From: Myxococcales bacterium
GTDB taxonomy: Bacteria > Myxococcota_A > UBA9042
Reading direction: 5' to 3'
DNA: 64,000 nt
Assembly: GCA_009692425.1 (NCBI GenBank)
Contig: SHZF01000014.1
Span: 1-64,000 of the forward strand
This document shows, in pieces, positions 1 to 7,028 of this stretch. The notes beneath the pieces were generated by a model. That model made no database searches and was not told the origin of the DNA. It saw nothing but the letters and a program-made list of their open reading frames with translations. A program made the translations under genes and the position numbers. Every line of letters starts with the position of its first letter. Positions within the stretch are counted from its first letter, which is position 1.

Positions 1-228
1 GGCATCGCACGCCTTGCCCTCATCCTTCGCCGCAAACAAGCACTTTCCGGCCGCCGGCGCACACGCGTTCTGCAAGCAGGGCTTGTCGGCACTCGCGTCG
101 CACACCACGACCGTCGCCGGCGCAATCTTGCAGGCGTTGTCTGGCGCGCCGTCGCAGCTCTCGGTCTTGCAGACGTCGCCCTCGGTGCAGGCGTTGGCGT
201 CGTCGCATGGCGCCGCGCAGGTCCAGTG
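1..228 (-). pseudogene. Cysteine-rich MopE-type repeat protein, 5'-truncated fragment running off the window
   Basis: The minus-strand frame is open from the codon after a TGA (229-231) to the window edge: 76 codons with 11 cysteines. It contains CDDANACTEGDVC, the same kind of repeat unit as CDDKNACTGEDAC in the 705-aa protein at 52691. Cys-rich repeats of this type occur in secreted or surface lipoproteins of myxobacteria. There is no ATG, GTG or TTG upstream of the first repeat, no signal peptide and no Shine-Dalgarno. The repeat starts in mid-unit, 29 bases after the stop of the preceding gene. I infer a remnant whose 5' part was lost by deletion, recombination between repeats, or assembly error. 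The distal part lies outside the window, so its extent is unknown. Confidence 0.6.
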
Positions 229-257
229 TCAAACCAACTTGCGTACTTGTGCTTGGC

Positions 258-521
258 TCACGACGGCGGCGACGCGCTCCCCGGGCTGGGCGGAGTCGGC
301 GCCGTCTGCCCGGCCGTGTGCAGCCGCGCGTCGAGCAGCGTTGCGGCCTCGTCGAGCAGGCTGGCGGTGCTGCGCAGCAATGCGGCGTGGGTCTGCACGG
401 CGAGGCGTCCCGTCATCAGGCCGTAGCGGGCCCAGCCGAGGCCGACGTCGATCAGGGCATCGACCGCAGCAGGCGCGCTCGGAGTCGTGGGGGTGGCGGA
501 TGCGGTGAATGGGGATGTCAT
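258..521 (-). CDS. Small helical protein, function unknown (87 aa), cotranscribed with the RHH regulator
   Basis: The ATG at 521 follows a strong GGAGG with 7-8 nt spacing and lies 21 nt after the stop of the regulator gene upstream, so the two genes form one unit. The central part (about residues 20-70) reads as one long amphipathic helix rich in Ala, Leu and Thr, with little charge, flanked by Pro/Ser/Thr-rich ends. There is no signal peptide and no cysteine. The helix loosely resembles small phasin-like granule proteins, but that is an impression and not an assignment. The overlapping frame ending at 229 is a shadow. The gene is probably controlled by the operator at 1074-1110 through its upstream partner. 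Confidence 0.6.
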   Translation of the reverse strand: MTSPFTASATPTTPSAPAAVDALIDVGLGWARYGLMTGRLAVQTHAALLRSTASLLDEAATLLDARLHTAGQTAPTPPSPGSASPPS

Positions 522-542
522 GAGAATTCCTCCGGTTCTTGA

Positions 543-1064
543 TCACACAGACTCGACCTCAGCGCCGGGTACGCACCGTGCGCACACGAACAGCCGCGGT
601 CCTTCGCGTTCGGACAAGGCCAGCCAGGCATGGGCACCGGGCTGCAGCGGTGCCGTGCAGCGCGCACACGGTGCGGTCACGGCCATCACGAGCGGCTGGT
701 AGCCGTAGACACCGTCCAGCGGGTCGAGACGCGCGACGGCCCGCCGCATCCGCCCACGCTCGTCATTGACGCGTTCGGCCGCCGTGCGCAGTTCGCGCTC
801 CACGCGGTCGGTGGCGCGGTCGGCAACGGCGACGGCGTCTTCGAGGATCGTACGGACGAGGTTCGACACTGGCACGCGCATCGACTGGGCAAAGCGCTTC
901 AGTTCGGCCTCCAGCACGGCGGGCACGCGGGTGTGCAGGACGCGCTCCTTGCGCTCGCGTTCGTCGGCGGTCACCGCGTCGGGCACTTCGCCAGTGGCCA
1001 CGACCGGAGCCACGGCCGGAGCCACAGCGCTTGCGTTTGGAGTTCGGATCAGGTTCGCGCTCAT
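543..1064 (-). CDS. Ribbon-helix-helix-type regulator with C-terminal zinc ribbon
   Basis: The predicted protein has 173 aa. Residues ~40-75 (ERVLHTRVPAVLEAELKRFA, then VPVSNLVRTILEDA) fit an Arc/CopG-like fold: a beta strand, then two helices. A charged coiled-coil-like helix follows (~80-110), then a C-terminal zinc-ribbon-like pair of CARC motifs about 25 residues apart. ATG 1064 is preferred over the upstream GTG (1070) because GAGG lies 5 nt before it. Immediately upstream, four 7-bp half-sites with 10-bp pitch (1074-1110) are the kind of array RHH proteins bind, so autoregulation of this gene and of the 87-aa gene behind it is likely. The zinc ribbon could be a dimerisation or metal-sensing part; its role is not visible from sequence. 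Confidence 0.7.
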   Translation of the reverse strand: MSANLIRTPNASAVAPAVAPVVATGEVPDAVTADERERKERVLHTRVPAVLEAELKRFAQSMRVPVSNLVRTILEDAVAVADRATDRVERELRTAAERVNDERGRMRRAVARLDPLDGVYGYQPLVMAVTAPCARCTAPLQPGAHAWLALSEREGPRLFVCARCVPGAEVESV

Positions 1065-1073
1065 GAACACCTC

Positions 1074-1110
1074 GTATCACGACGGATCACAATGTATCAC
1101 GACGTGATAC
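1074..1110. promoter_or_regulatory. Four phased GTATCAC-type half-sites, likely operator of the RHH regulator
   Basis: GTATCAC (1074-1080), GGATCAC (1084-1090), GTATCAC (1094-1100) and the inverted GTGATAC (1104-1110) start exactly 10 bp apart. The last two make a perfect inverted repeat around GAC. The array begins at the Shine-Dalgarno of the minus-strand regulator and lies 87-123 bp in front of the plus-strand start at 1197, so bound protein could affect both directions. Tandem half-sites with 8-10 bp pitch are typical of MetJ/Arc/ParG-class binding sites. The binding itself is inferred. Confidence 0.65.
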
Positions 1111-1196
1111 GTTGTCAAGAGGCGCGACCGACACTATCCTTGTGCGCCGCGTGGTTCCGCTACATGCCAGCCCGCGCGCCGACCGAGGAACCGACC

Positions 1197-2759
1197 ATGA
1201 GCCGCCCCCATCTCCTGTTCCTGCGCCGTGCCGGCCTTGTCTGCATCGCCCTGCTGGGGTGCGACCTAGGCGACGGTGCGACGCCAGCCGCCGCAGCCGA
1301 CCCCTGTCGCGGCGTCACGTGGCCCGCAGCGAGCGGTGCCGTGACTCGCGTTGCCTCGTGCGGACGCGACACGGGCGATGGCTCGGCGGCGCGCCCCTAC
1401 CTGACGATCAGCGCCGCACTTGCCGTCGCCAAGCCTGGCTCCACCGTCGTCGTCGCCAAGGGGACCTACGCCGAAAGTCTCGCCGTGGCTGCGGGCGTCT
1501 CGCTCGCTGGCAGCGGCCTGCTGGAGGTCACGCTGGCGCCCCCGGGCAAGGCCGGCATCGTGATCACGGGCAAGGGGCATACACGCATCGCGGGCCTGCG
1601 GGTCACGGGTGCCGTCGGCGCAGGAGTCTCCGTGCAGGATTCCGCGGTAACGCTGGTCAGCGTGCGGATCGAGAAGACCAAGGCCGACACCACGCCCGGT
1701 AGCGGACACGGCGTGAGCGCCACGCAACCCGCAGCCCTCGTGCTCGAAGGCTGCCAACTGATCGACAACGAGGGCGTTGGTCTCGTCGCGGCCAGAGCCA
1801 GTGGCGCGGTGTCGATCGTCGATCCGCTTTTCCTGAAGGACCCGAAGGCGACCGCGCGCGGCAACGGCACCGTCGGCATCGTGGATCCGCTCTTTCTGCC
1901 GGCGAGCCTCGTCAAGGGCAACCTGTCTGGCGGCATCGCGATCGTGGACCCGCTTTTCGTCCCGACCCCGGGCGGCCCGCAAGCGCTGCGGCTGGCCGGC
2001 ACCGACGTGGCGGACAACGGCTTGTTCGGCGTCCAGCTCAACGGCGCGGGCGCTTCGATCGAGGCGACCGCCCTGCGCGGCACGAAGGCTGGCAAGCTCG
2101 GCGGCGGCGACGGCCTGCAGCTGGCGCTCGCGACGAAAGGGGCCACGCCCGCCGCCACCGTGCGGCTCGACGCGCGCTCCATAGTCACCGGGAACGCGCG
2201 GGCCGGCGTGGCCGTGTTCAGCGCCGCCGCAACCGTCGACGTCGAAGCCGAAGTGTCGTTGGCGGGCCGTGCCGGCGTCTGGGCCGAAGGCGCGCAGACC
2301 ACAATCCGGGTGTTGCAAGCAGCCCTTCTCGCCGACAACGGCCTGGTCGGGGTCGCCGTCAAGGCGGGCGCCACGCTCGAGATGAGCGGCGGCCGCATCT
2401 CCGGCACGCGGCCAGTCAAGGTCGCAGCAGCCAACGGCGGCGCGCCGTTCGAAATGGCTGACGGCATCGGCATCTACGGCCAGGCCCATGCCCGCATTTC
2501 CGGCGCCAAGCTCGACGCCAACCCGCGCGCCGGCATCCTCGCGCGCCAGTGCGCCGCCAACGGTCTCGGCCTGCCCGACGTCGAGGTGACGTCGACGTCG
2601 ATCAGCGGCAGCAAGTACGGCATCGTCGTCAACGGCACCTACAGCCAGAGCGACGAGGCGGCGGCGGCCCAGGCGGCGCCGAAAAGCGCCGGCAACAGCT
2701 ACGACGGGGTGGCCAGCGAGTCAGCCGATGACGAGTTGCCGGTGGCCGAAGGGTTGTAG
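1197..2759 (+). CDS. Right-handed beta-helix lipoprotein (DUF1565/pectate-lyase-like fold)
   Basis: ATG 1197 has GAGGAA 6 nt upstream and opens a lipoprotein signal ending in LLGC (Cys22), followed by Asp at +2. The mature part starts with a Cys-containing stretch and a DGSAARPYLTISAAL segment typical of the entry to parallel beta-helix domains (GDGSxxxPyxTIqaAl). It then consists of short Gly/Val/Ala turns repeated to the end (520 aa). Residues ~205-255 contain three copies of IVDPLF in otherwise different rungs. No catalytic residues of a pectate lyase can be pointed to, so a surface or matrix-binding role is as likely as an enzyme. The frame is open much further upstream, but that part is antisense to the regulator and lacks a signal peptide. 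Confidence 0.7.
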   Translation: MSRPHLLFLRRAGLVCIALLGCDLGDGATPAAAADPCRGVTWPAASGAVTRVASCGRDTGDGSAARPYLTISAALAVAKPGSTVVVAKGTYAESLAVAAGVSLAGSGLLEVTLAPPGKAGIVITGKGHTRIAGLRVTGAVGAGVSVQDSAVTLVSVRIEKTKADTTPGSGHGVSATQPAALVLEGCQLIDNEGVGLVAARASGAVSIVDPLFLKDPKATARGNGTVGIVDPLFLPASLVKGNLSGGIAIVDPLFVPTPGGPQALRLAGTDVADNGLFGVQLNGAGASIEATALRGTKAGKLGGGDGLQLALATKGATPAATVRLDARSIVTGNARAGVAVFSAAATVDVEAEVSLAGRAGVWAEGAQTTIRVLQAALLADNGLVGVAVKAGATLEMSGGRISGTRPVKVAAANGGAPFEMADGIGIYGQAHARISGAKLDANPRAGILARQCAANGLGLPDVEVTSTSISGSKYGIVVNGTYSQSDEAAAAQAAPKSAGNSYDGVASESADDELPVAEGL

Positions 2760-2780
2760 CCGCACGGGAGTGCAGCGCCG

Positions 2781-5700
2781 TCAGCGGCTGCTGTCGCGCC
2801 CCTGCGGCGGCACCATTCCCTTCAGCGTGTGGTGCGCCGCTTTCGCCTCGGCAGCCTGACCGGTGCGCTCTGCCGTTTCCAGCGCTTGGCGCGCGACCGT
2901 GCGGGCCTGCTCGGTCTGGCCAAGCGCGCGGTGGGCCAGCGCCATCAGCCGCAGCGTCTCGGCGAGAAAATCCATGCGGCCCATGCGGCGCAGCGTCTGT
3001 TCGGACTCGGCCAGCACGTCGAGTGCCTCGCGCGGGCGCCCGAGATCGACGAGCACCTGGCCGAGGTTGGTCTGCGCATTGGCGACGCCGATCGCCGCGT
3101 CGAGGGCGACGCAGCGTCGCGCGACCCGACGAAACACGACTTCGGCGTGGTCCAGTTGCCCGACCCGCCACGCCAGGTTGCCGAGCGACAACTCCGTCAT
3201 GGCAGCGGCGACATCGTCGCCCGCGTGGGCAAACGCATCGGCCCCGGCCTGGTAGTGCAGCGTCGCCTCGGCCTGCTCGCCCTTGCGAGCGGCGGCATGA
3301 CCCAGCCACGTGTGCAGCCGGCCGACACCGGCGGCCAGGTCCGGATGGCCAGCGAGCGGCTCCTCGGCACACTCGTCTAGCGCCCGGCGCGCGGTCGCTT
3401 CGGCCTCGGCCTGGCGCCCGGTGCGCAGCAGCACCATCGCGATCAGGCTGACGGCATACACTGACGCGTCGAAGCCATCGTCGAACGAGCGCGCATCGTC
3501 GACCGCCGCGCGCAAGGCCGCCAGCGCGTCTTCGGGCTGGCCGAGGCTGTCGAGCACCTGGCCGCGGATGCGCCGGGCCCGCACCCGCTCGGACCCGAGT
3601 TCGGGCCTCTGGAGCGCGAGCGCAATCGCGGCATCGGCGGACTGCAGTGCGGCGGCCACTTCGCCCACGACGAGGCCGGTCTCTGCGTGGCCGACAAGCG
3701 CACGGACGCGGTGCCAGCACGCGTCTTCGGTGGCCGAACCACCCGCATCCAGCCATCCCTGCGCGACGGCGGCGGCGAGCGCGTACGCCTCGAAGCCGTC
3801 GCGGTTGGCAAAGGCGTGCACGGCATCGACGGCGTTGCGCAGCAACTGACGCACGGCGACGTCGACGTCGCCCGCTTCGAGGTGGTGGTGGGCCAGGCGG
3901 GCCGCCAACGCGGGTGGCTGCGGCCCCGACCACAGTTTGAGCCAGGTCGCCGCGTGCTGATGCAGCGCCGCGCGCGCCGACCGCGGCATCGCATGGAGCA
4001 ACAGCGGCGTCAGGGCCTCGGGCCGCAGTTGCCACTCGCGGTGCCCGACAAATGGCTGGGTCCGCGACTCGCCAAGCAACCCCAACTGGCGGACGCGGTC
4101 GGTGTCAGCGGGCCCGACTTCGCGCTGCAACAGGGCCGACAGCATGCCGTGGGGCGCCGAGCCGCCCGCAGTGGCGACCGCTTCGAGCAGGGCGCGATCC
4201 GACGGTGACAGGCGGCCCACGCGCCGCATCAGCAGGTCCTGCAGCGAGCGGCGCAGCAGGGCGGTGACATCGTGAGACGGTTCGAGCAACCAGCCGTCTT
4301 CGGTCAGCAGCAGCGCGCCTTCGTCGATCAGCGTGTCGATGGCCTGCGCCACCCGCCCCGGCAAGCCGTCGCTGAAGCGGTGCACCTGCGTCGCCAGGCC
4401 GGCCGGGGGTTCGAGGCCATCGAGCAGTTCGCGCACGAGCACCTCGGTGTCGTCGGGGTCGAACGGTTCGACGGCCACGCTCACCATCCGCTGCGGCGCC
4501 AGGCGCAGTGCTTCGAGTACGGCGTCGGCGCGGTCCGAACGCAACGGCAGCACGAGACACAGCGGCACATCGTCGCATGCCGCCGCGATGCGGGCCAGCA
4601 GTTGCAGCATGACGGGGCGCGCGTAGTGCAGGTCCTCGACGACGAGGGCGACGGGTTGCAGCGAGCACAGGCCGCGCACGACGGCCGCCCAGGCTTCGAG
4701 CGCGGCGGTCACTTCGGACTCGGACGCGGGCCGCGGAGTCGCGTCGGGCGTCGAGGGCCGTTCCAGTCCGAGCATGCGCACCAAGGCCTGGACGCGGCGC
4801 ATGGCGCGCTCCGGGTCGCCGTCCTGCATGCCGGGCAGGCGCGACAGGCGCACTTGGGCATGGTCGGAGTCGGTCACCACCGCGTCGCGCACGAGGCCCG
4901 CAAATGGCTGCCACCCGGCGGGCAGATCGACCGGACTGCAGCGCACGAGTTCGAAGCGCCAGGACTCTCCGGATTCCTCTAGCGTCCTCAACACTTCGCC
5001 GACAAGCCGCGACTTGCCGACCTCTGCCGTGCCGGCCAGTGCCACGGCCATGAAGGCTCCGTCGCGCCGCGCCCGCCGCGCCGCCTTGAGCGCCAGCGTC
5101 AGTTCGGCGCCGCGCGCGACCAGGGGACGGGCCACGTCGCGCGACAGGTAATCCGACAGCGCCAGCGACGCGTCGCGACGCCGCAACACGCGGTGGGCCT
5201 TGCGGTTCGCATCGGCGCGCACTTCGAACACGCCGCGCACCTCGCGGTAGGCCTTGGCGCCGACGACCACCTGGCCGGCGCTGGCGAGACTGACGACCTT
5301 GCGCGCGTCTTCAACTGCCTCGCCGCCGCACAGTGCGAGGCCCCAACTGACGGCCGTGCCGTGGCTTTGCACGGTGCCCACTTCGACGGCCGCACGCACG
5401 CCGTCGCGAGCCGTGCCCGTTGCCCCCGGCGCGGCACCGACGATCGCAAGGCCCGCATTGACGGCACGCTCGACATCGCCGTCGCGAAACCCGCCAAGAC
5501 CGAACGCTGCCAGCGCTTCGCCACCACAGATCGCGAGCGTGCGGCCGCCCTCGCGCGCCACGATGGTCGCAAACGCTGCGGCAGCCTCGGCAAACGCCTC
5601 GACATCGGCGTAGGGGAGTCGCGCCACCAGCACGGCGGCGGCCGACTGCCGCACGGCGCCGACAAACGCCGCCGCAGTGGCGGGCCACGACAACAGCGAA

Positions 5701-6722
5701 GCCCCGCACGCATCGCAGGCGTAGCGCTCGCCGACGCGCTCGACCCCGCAGGCGACGCACGCCCGCATCGGCACGGCGCCACCACAGTTGCTGCAGAAGC
5801 CACCCGCGGGCGCCGGGCCGGCACACCCCGGACACGCCACGGCATCGGCAGCGGGCCGCGCGGTGTGCCGGCCCGCCGCCACGTCGAGGCATTGGGCAAA
5901 CGTGGTCGCGTCCGGGTGGCGATCGGCCGGGTCCTTGCTCAGCGCCCGTCGCAGTTCCCGCTCGACCAGCGCCGGTACGCCGCGCGCCAGGTCGGGCGGC
6001 AGCGGCGGCGGCTCGTGGAGCAGGTGCGCGATCAGCATCCCCTGGATCGTGTCGCGCTGGAACGGCAGTTGCCCCGTCAGCATCTGCCAGAACATCACGG
6101 CCAACGCATACAGGTCGCTGCGGCCATCGACCCGGTGGCCCTGGATCTGCTCGGGCGACATGTAGGCCGGCGTGCCGAGAATCGTCGCGGCACCGGTCAG
6201 CGCCACCGACACATCGCCTTGGAACGTGCGCGCCAGCCCGAAGTCGGCGACCTTGGCGAGCAGGCCGCCCGACGCGAGCGTGCGCACGAGCACATTGGCC
6301 GGCTTGACGTCGCGATGCACGATGCCGAGCGCGTGGGCTTCGGCCAGCCCCGCCGCCACCTGGCGCGTCAGTTCGAGCGCAAGGCCGAGGTCGAGCGGGC
6401 CGTCGCGCACTATCTGGTCGAGGCTTTTGCCCTCGACGTACTCCATGACGAGGTACCACGCGTCGCGGTGGCGCCCAAACGCATGGATGCCGACCACATT
6501 CGGGTGCAGCACGCGCGACAATGCGCGCGCCTCGCGCTTGAAGCGGGCCTCGGCGTCCTCGCTGGCGGCAAACTCCGCGTGCAGCAGCTTGATAGCGACC
6601 GGGCGGTCGAGGCGGACATCGCGCGCAAGGTACACGACGCCTATGCCGCCCGCGCCCAGCGAGCGTTCGACGGTCCACGTGTCGGCGACGACGTCGCCGG
6701 ATTCGAGCGTGGCGGCGGTCAT
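2781..6722 (-). CDS. Ser/Thr protein kinase fused to zinc ribbons, degenerate cyclase domain, AAA-like ATPase and TPRs
   Basis: The predicted protein has 1313 aa. The kinase domain covers ~15-280, with Gly loop GAGGIG, K45 (VAIK), HRD ending at D138, DFG at 160-162 and SPE at 189-191, so it should be active. Residues ~297-340 hold four CxxC pairs (double zinc ribbon). Residues ~350-510 resemble a class III nucleotide cyclase, but the metal-binding Asp motif GD is changed to GG in GRTLAICGGEALAAFG, so it is probably non-catalytic. From ~530 an AAA/STAND-like ATPase follows, with an imperfect P-loop GTAEVGKS (564-571), and the last ~450 residues are TPRs. ATG 6722 with GAAGG is chosen; the 63 codons upstream run into a repeat element. 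It is probably a cytoplasmic signalling protein whose partner is unknown. Confidence 0.85.
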   Translation of the reverse strand: MTAATLESGDVVADTWTVERSLGAGGIGVVYLARDVRLDRPVAIKLLHAEFAASEDAEARFKREARALSRVLHPNVVGIHAFGRHRDAWYLVMEYVEGKSLDQIVRDGPLDLGLALELTRQVAAGLAEAHALGIVHRDVKPANVLVRTLASGGLLAKVADFGLARTFQGDVSVALTGAATILGTPAYMSPEQIQGHRVDGRSDLYALAVMFWQMLTGQLPFQRDTIQGMLIAHLLHEPPPLPPDLARGVPALVERELRRALSKDPADRHPDATTFAQCLDVAAGRHTARPAADAVACPGCAGPAPAGGFCSNCGGAVPMRACVACGVERVGERYACDACGASLLSWPATAAAFVGAVRQSAAAVLVARLPYADVEAFAEAAAAFATIVAREGGRTLAICGGEALAAFGLGGFRDGDVERAVNAGLAIVGAAPGATGTARDGVRAAVEVGTVQSHGTAVSWGLALCGGEAVEDARKVVSLASAGQVVVGAKAYREVRGVFEVRADANRKAHRVLRRRDASLALSDYLSRDVARPLVARGAELTLALKAARRARRDGAFMAVALAGTAEVGKSRLVGEVLRTLEESGESWRFELVRCSPVDLPAGWQPFAGLVRDAVVTDSDHAQVRLSRLPGMQDGDPERAMRRVQALVRMLGLERPSTPDATPRPASESEVTAALEAWAAVVRGLCSLQPVALVVEDLHYARPVMLQLLARIAAACDDVPLCLVLPLRSDRADAVLEALRLAPQRMVSVAVEPFDPDDTEVLVRELLDGLEPPAGLATQVHRFSDGLPGRVAQAIDTLIDEGALLLTEDGWLLEPSHDVTALLRRSLQDLLMRRVGRLSPSDRALLEAVATAGGSAPHGMLSALLQREVGPADTDRVRQLGLLGESRTQPFVGHREWQLRPEALTPLLLHAMPRSARAALHQHAATWLKLWSGPQPPALAARLAHHHLEAGDVDVAVRQLLRNAVDAVHAFANRDGFEAYALAAAVAQGWLDAGGSATEDACWHRVRALVGHAETGLVVGEVAAALQSADAAIALALQRPELGSERVRARRIRGQVLDSLGQPEDALAALRAAVDDARSFDDGFDASVYAVSLIAMVLLRTGRQAEAEATARRALDECAEEPLAGHPDLAAGVGRLHTWLGHAAARKGEQAEATLHYQAGADAFAHAGDDVAAAMTELSLGNLAWRVGQLDHAEVVFRRVARRCVALDAAIGVANAQTNLGQVLVDLGRPREALDVLAESEQTLRRMGRMDFLAETLRLMALAHRALGQTEQARTVARQALETAERTGQAAEAKAAHHTLKGMVPPQGRDSSR

Positions 6723-6844
6723 CGGGCCTTCGGCAAGCGGGCGCGTCGGTGGATTGGCGCGGCGGTTCAGGGCACGGCAGCCAGCGTTGCACCCACCGGG
6801 ACGATAGGGGGCGCGGGCAGTGGGGTCAACGCGCGTTGCTGCCC

Positions 6845-6993
6845 GATCCGCCGCCTTCGGCGCAGCTCTGCGTTGTCGCTGCGGAATCGGCGTTCGAAGT
6901 ACCGGGTGCACGTCGTCACGCCGATTCCTTGCTCCGCCTTGATCTGCCTCCGAATTCGGCGGCCGGGGACGGGAGATCGGCGGTGAATCCTGG
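6845..6993 (-). repeat. Structured 3'-end repeat element, copy A
   Basis: This ~149-bp element begins 36 bp after the stop codon of the NAD-GDH gene, reading on the minus strand. It is shared with 13410-13550 and 14634-14778, and in diverged form with 38779-38928. Borders are GATCCGCCG on one side and a GGATCC-like block ending in CTGG on the other. The core is a 10-bp stem, GGAATCGGCG (6883-6892) with CGCCGATTCC (6919-6928), around a 26-nt loop. The palindrome CCGAATTCGG lies at 6950-6959 and a small CGCCG/CGGCG hairpin lies near 6850-6863. Confidence 0.8.
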
Positions 6994-7028
6994 GCTGGAT
7001 CTTGGCACGCTTCAAACCGCGTCCGCCG

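Noticed and set aside
229-546. 105-aa minus-strand open frame
   Set aside because: It is Arg-rich with shadow composition and overlaps the 87-aa gene, which has a strong ribosome site and sensible composition.
630-1196. Upstream extension of the beta-helix gene
   Set aside because: Antisense to the regulator gene; the lipoprotein signal and Shine-Dalgarno fix the start at 1197.
6723-6911. N-terminal extension of the kinase
   Set aside because: The extra 63 codons are Arg/Pro-rich, lie partly in repeat copy A, and have no ribosome site; similar peptides appear in copy B only because the DNA is repeated.
5193-6986. 597-aa plus-strand open frame (and similar long frames at 9963-11306 and 16723-18516)
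   Set aside because: His/Arg/Gly-rich antisense shadows of the kinase, GDH and M16 genes, caused by high GC at third positions.
6845-6993. Conserved small protein encoded by the repeat element
   Set aside because: Translations of copies A, B and C in any frame diverge strongly while the stem pairing is kept, so the conserved feature is structure and not peptide.
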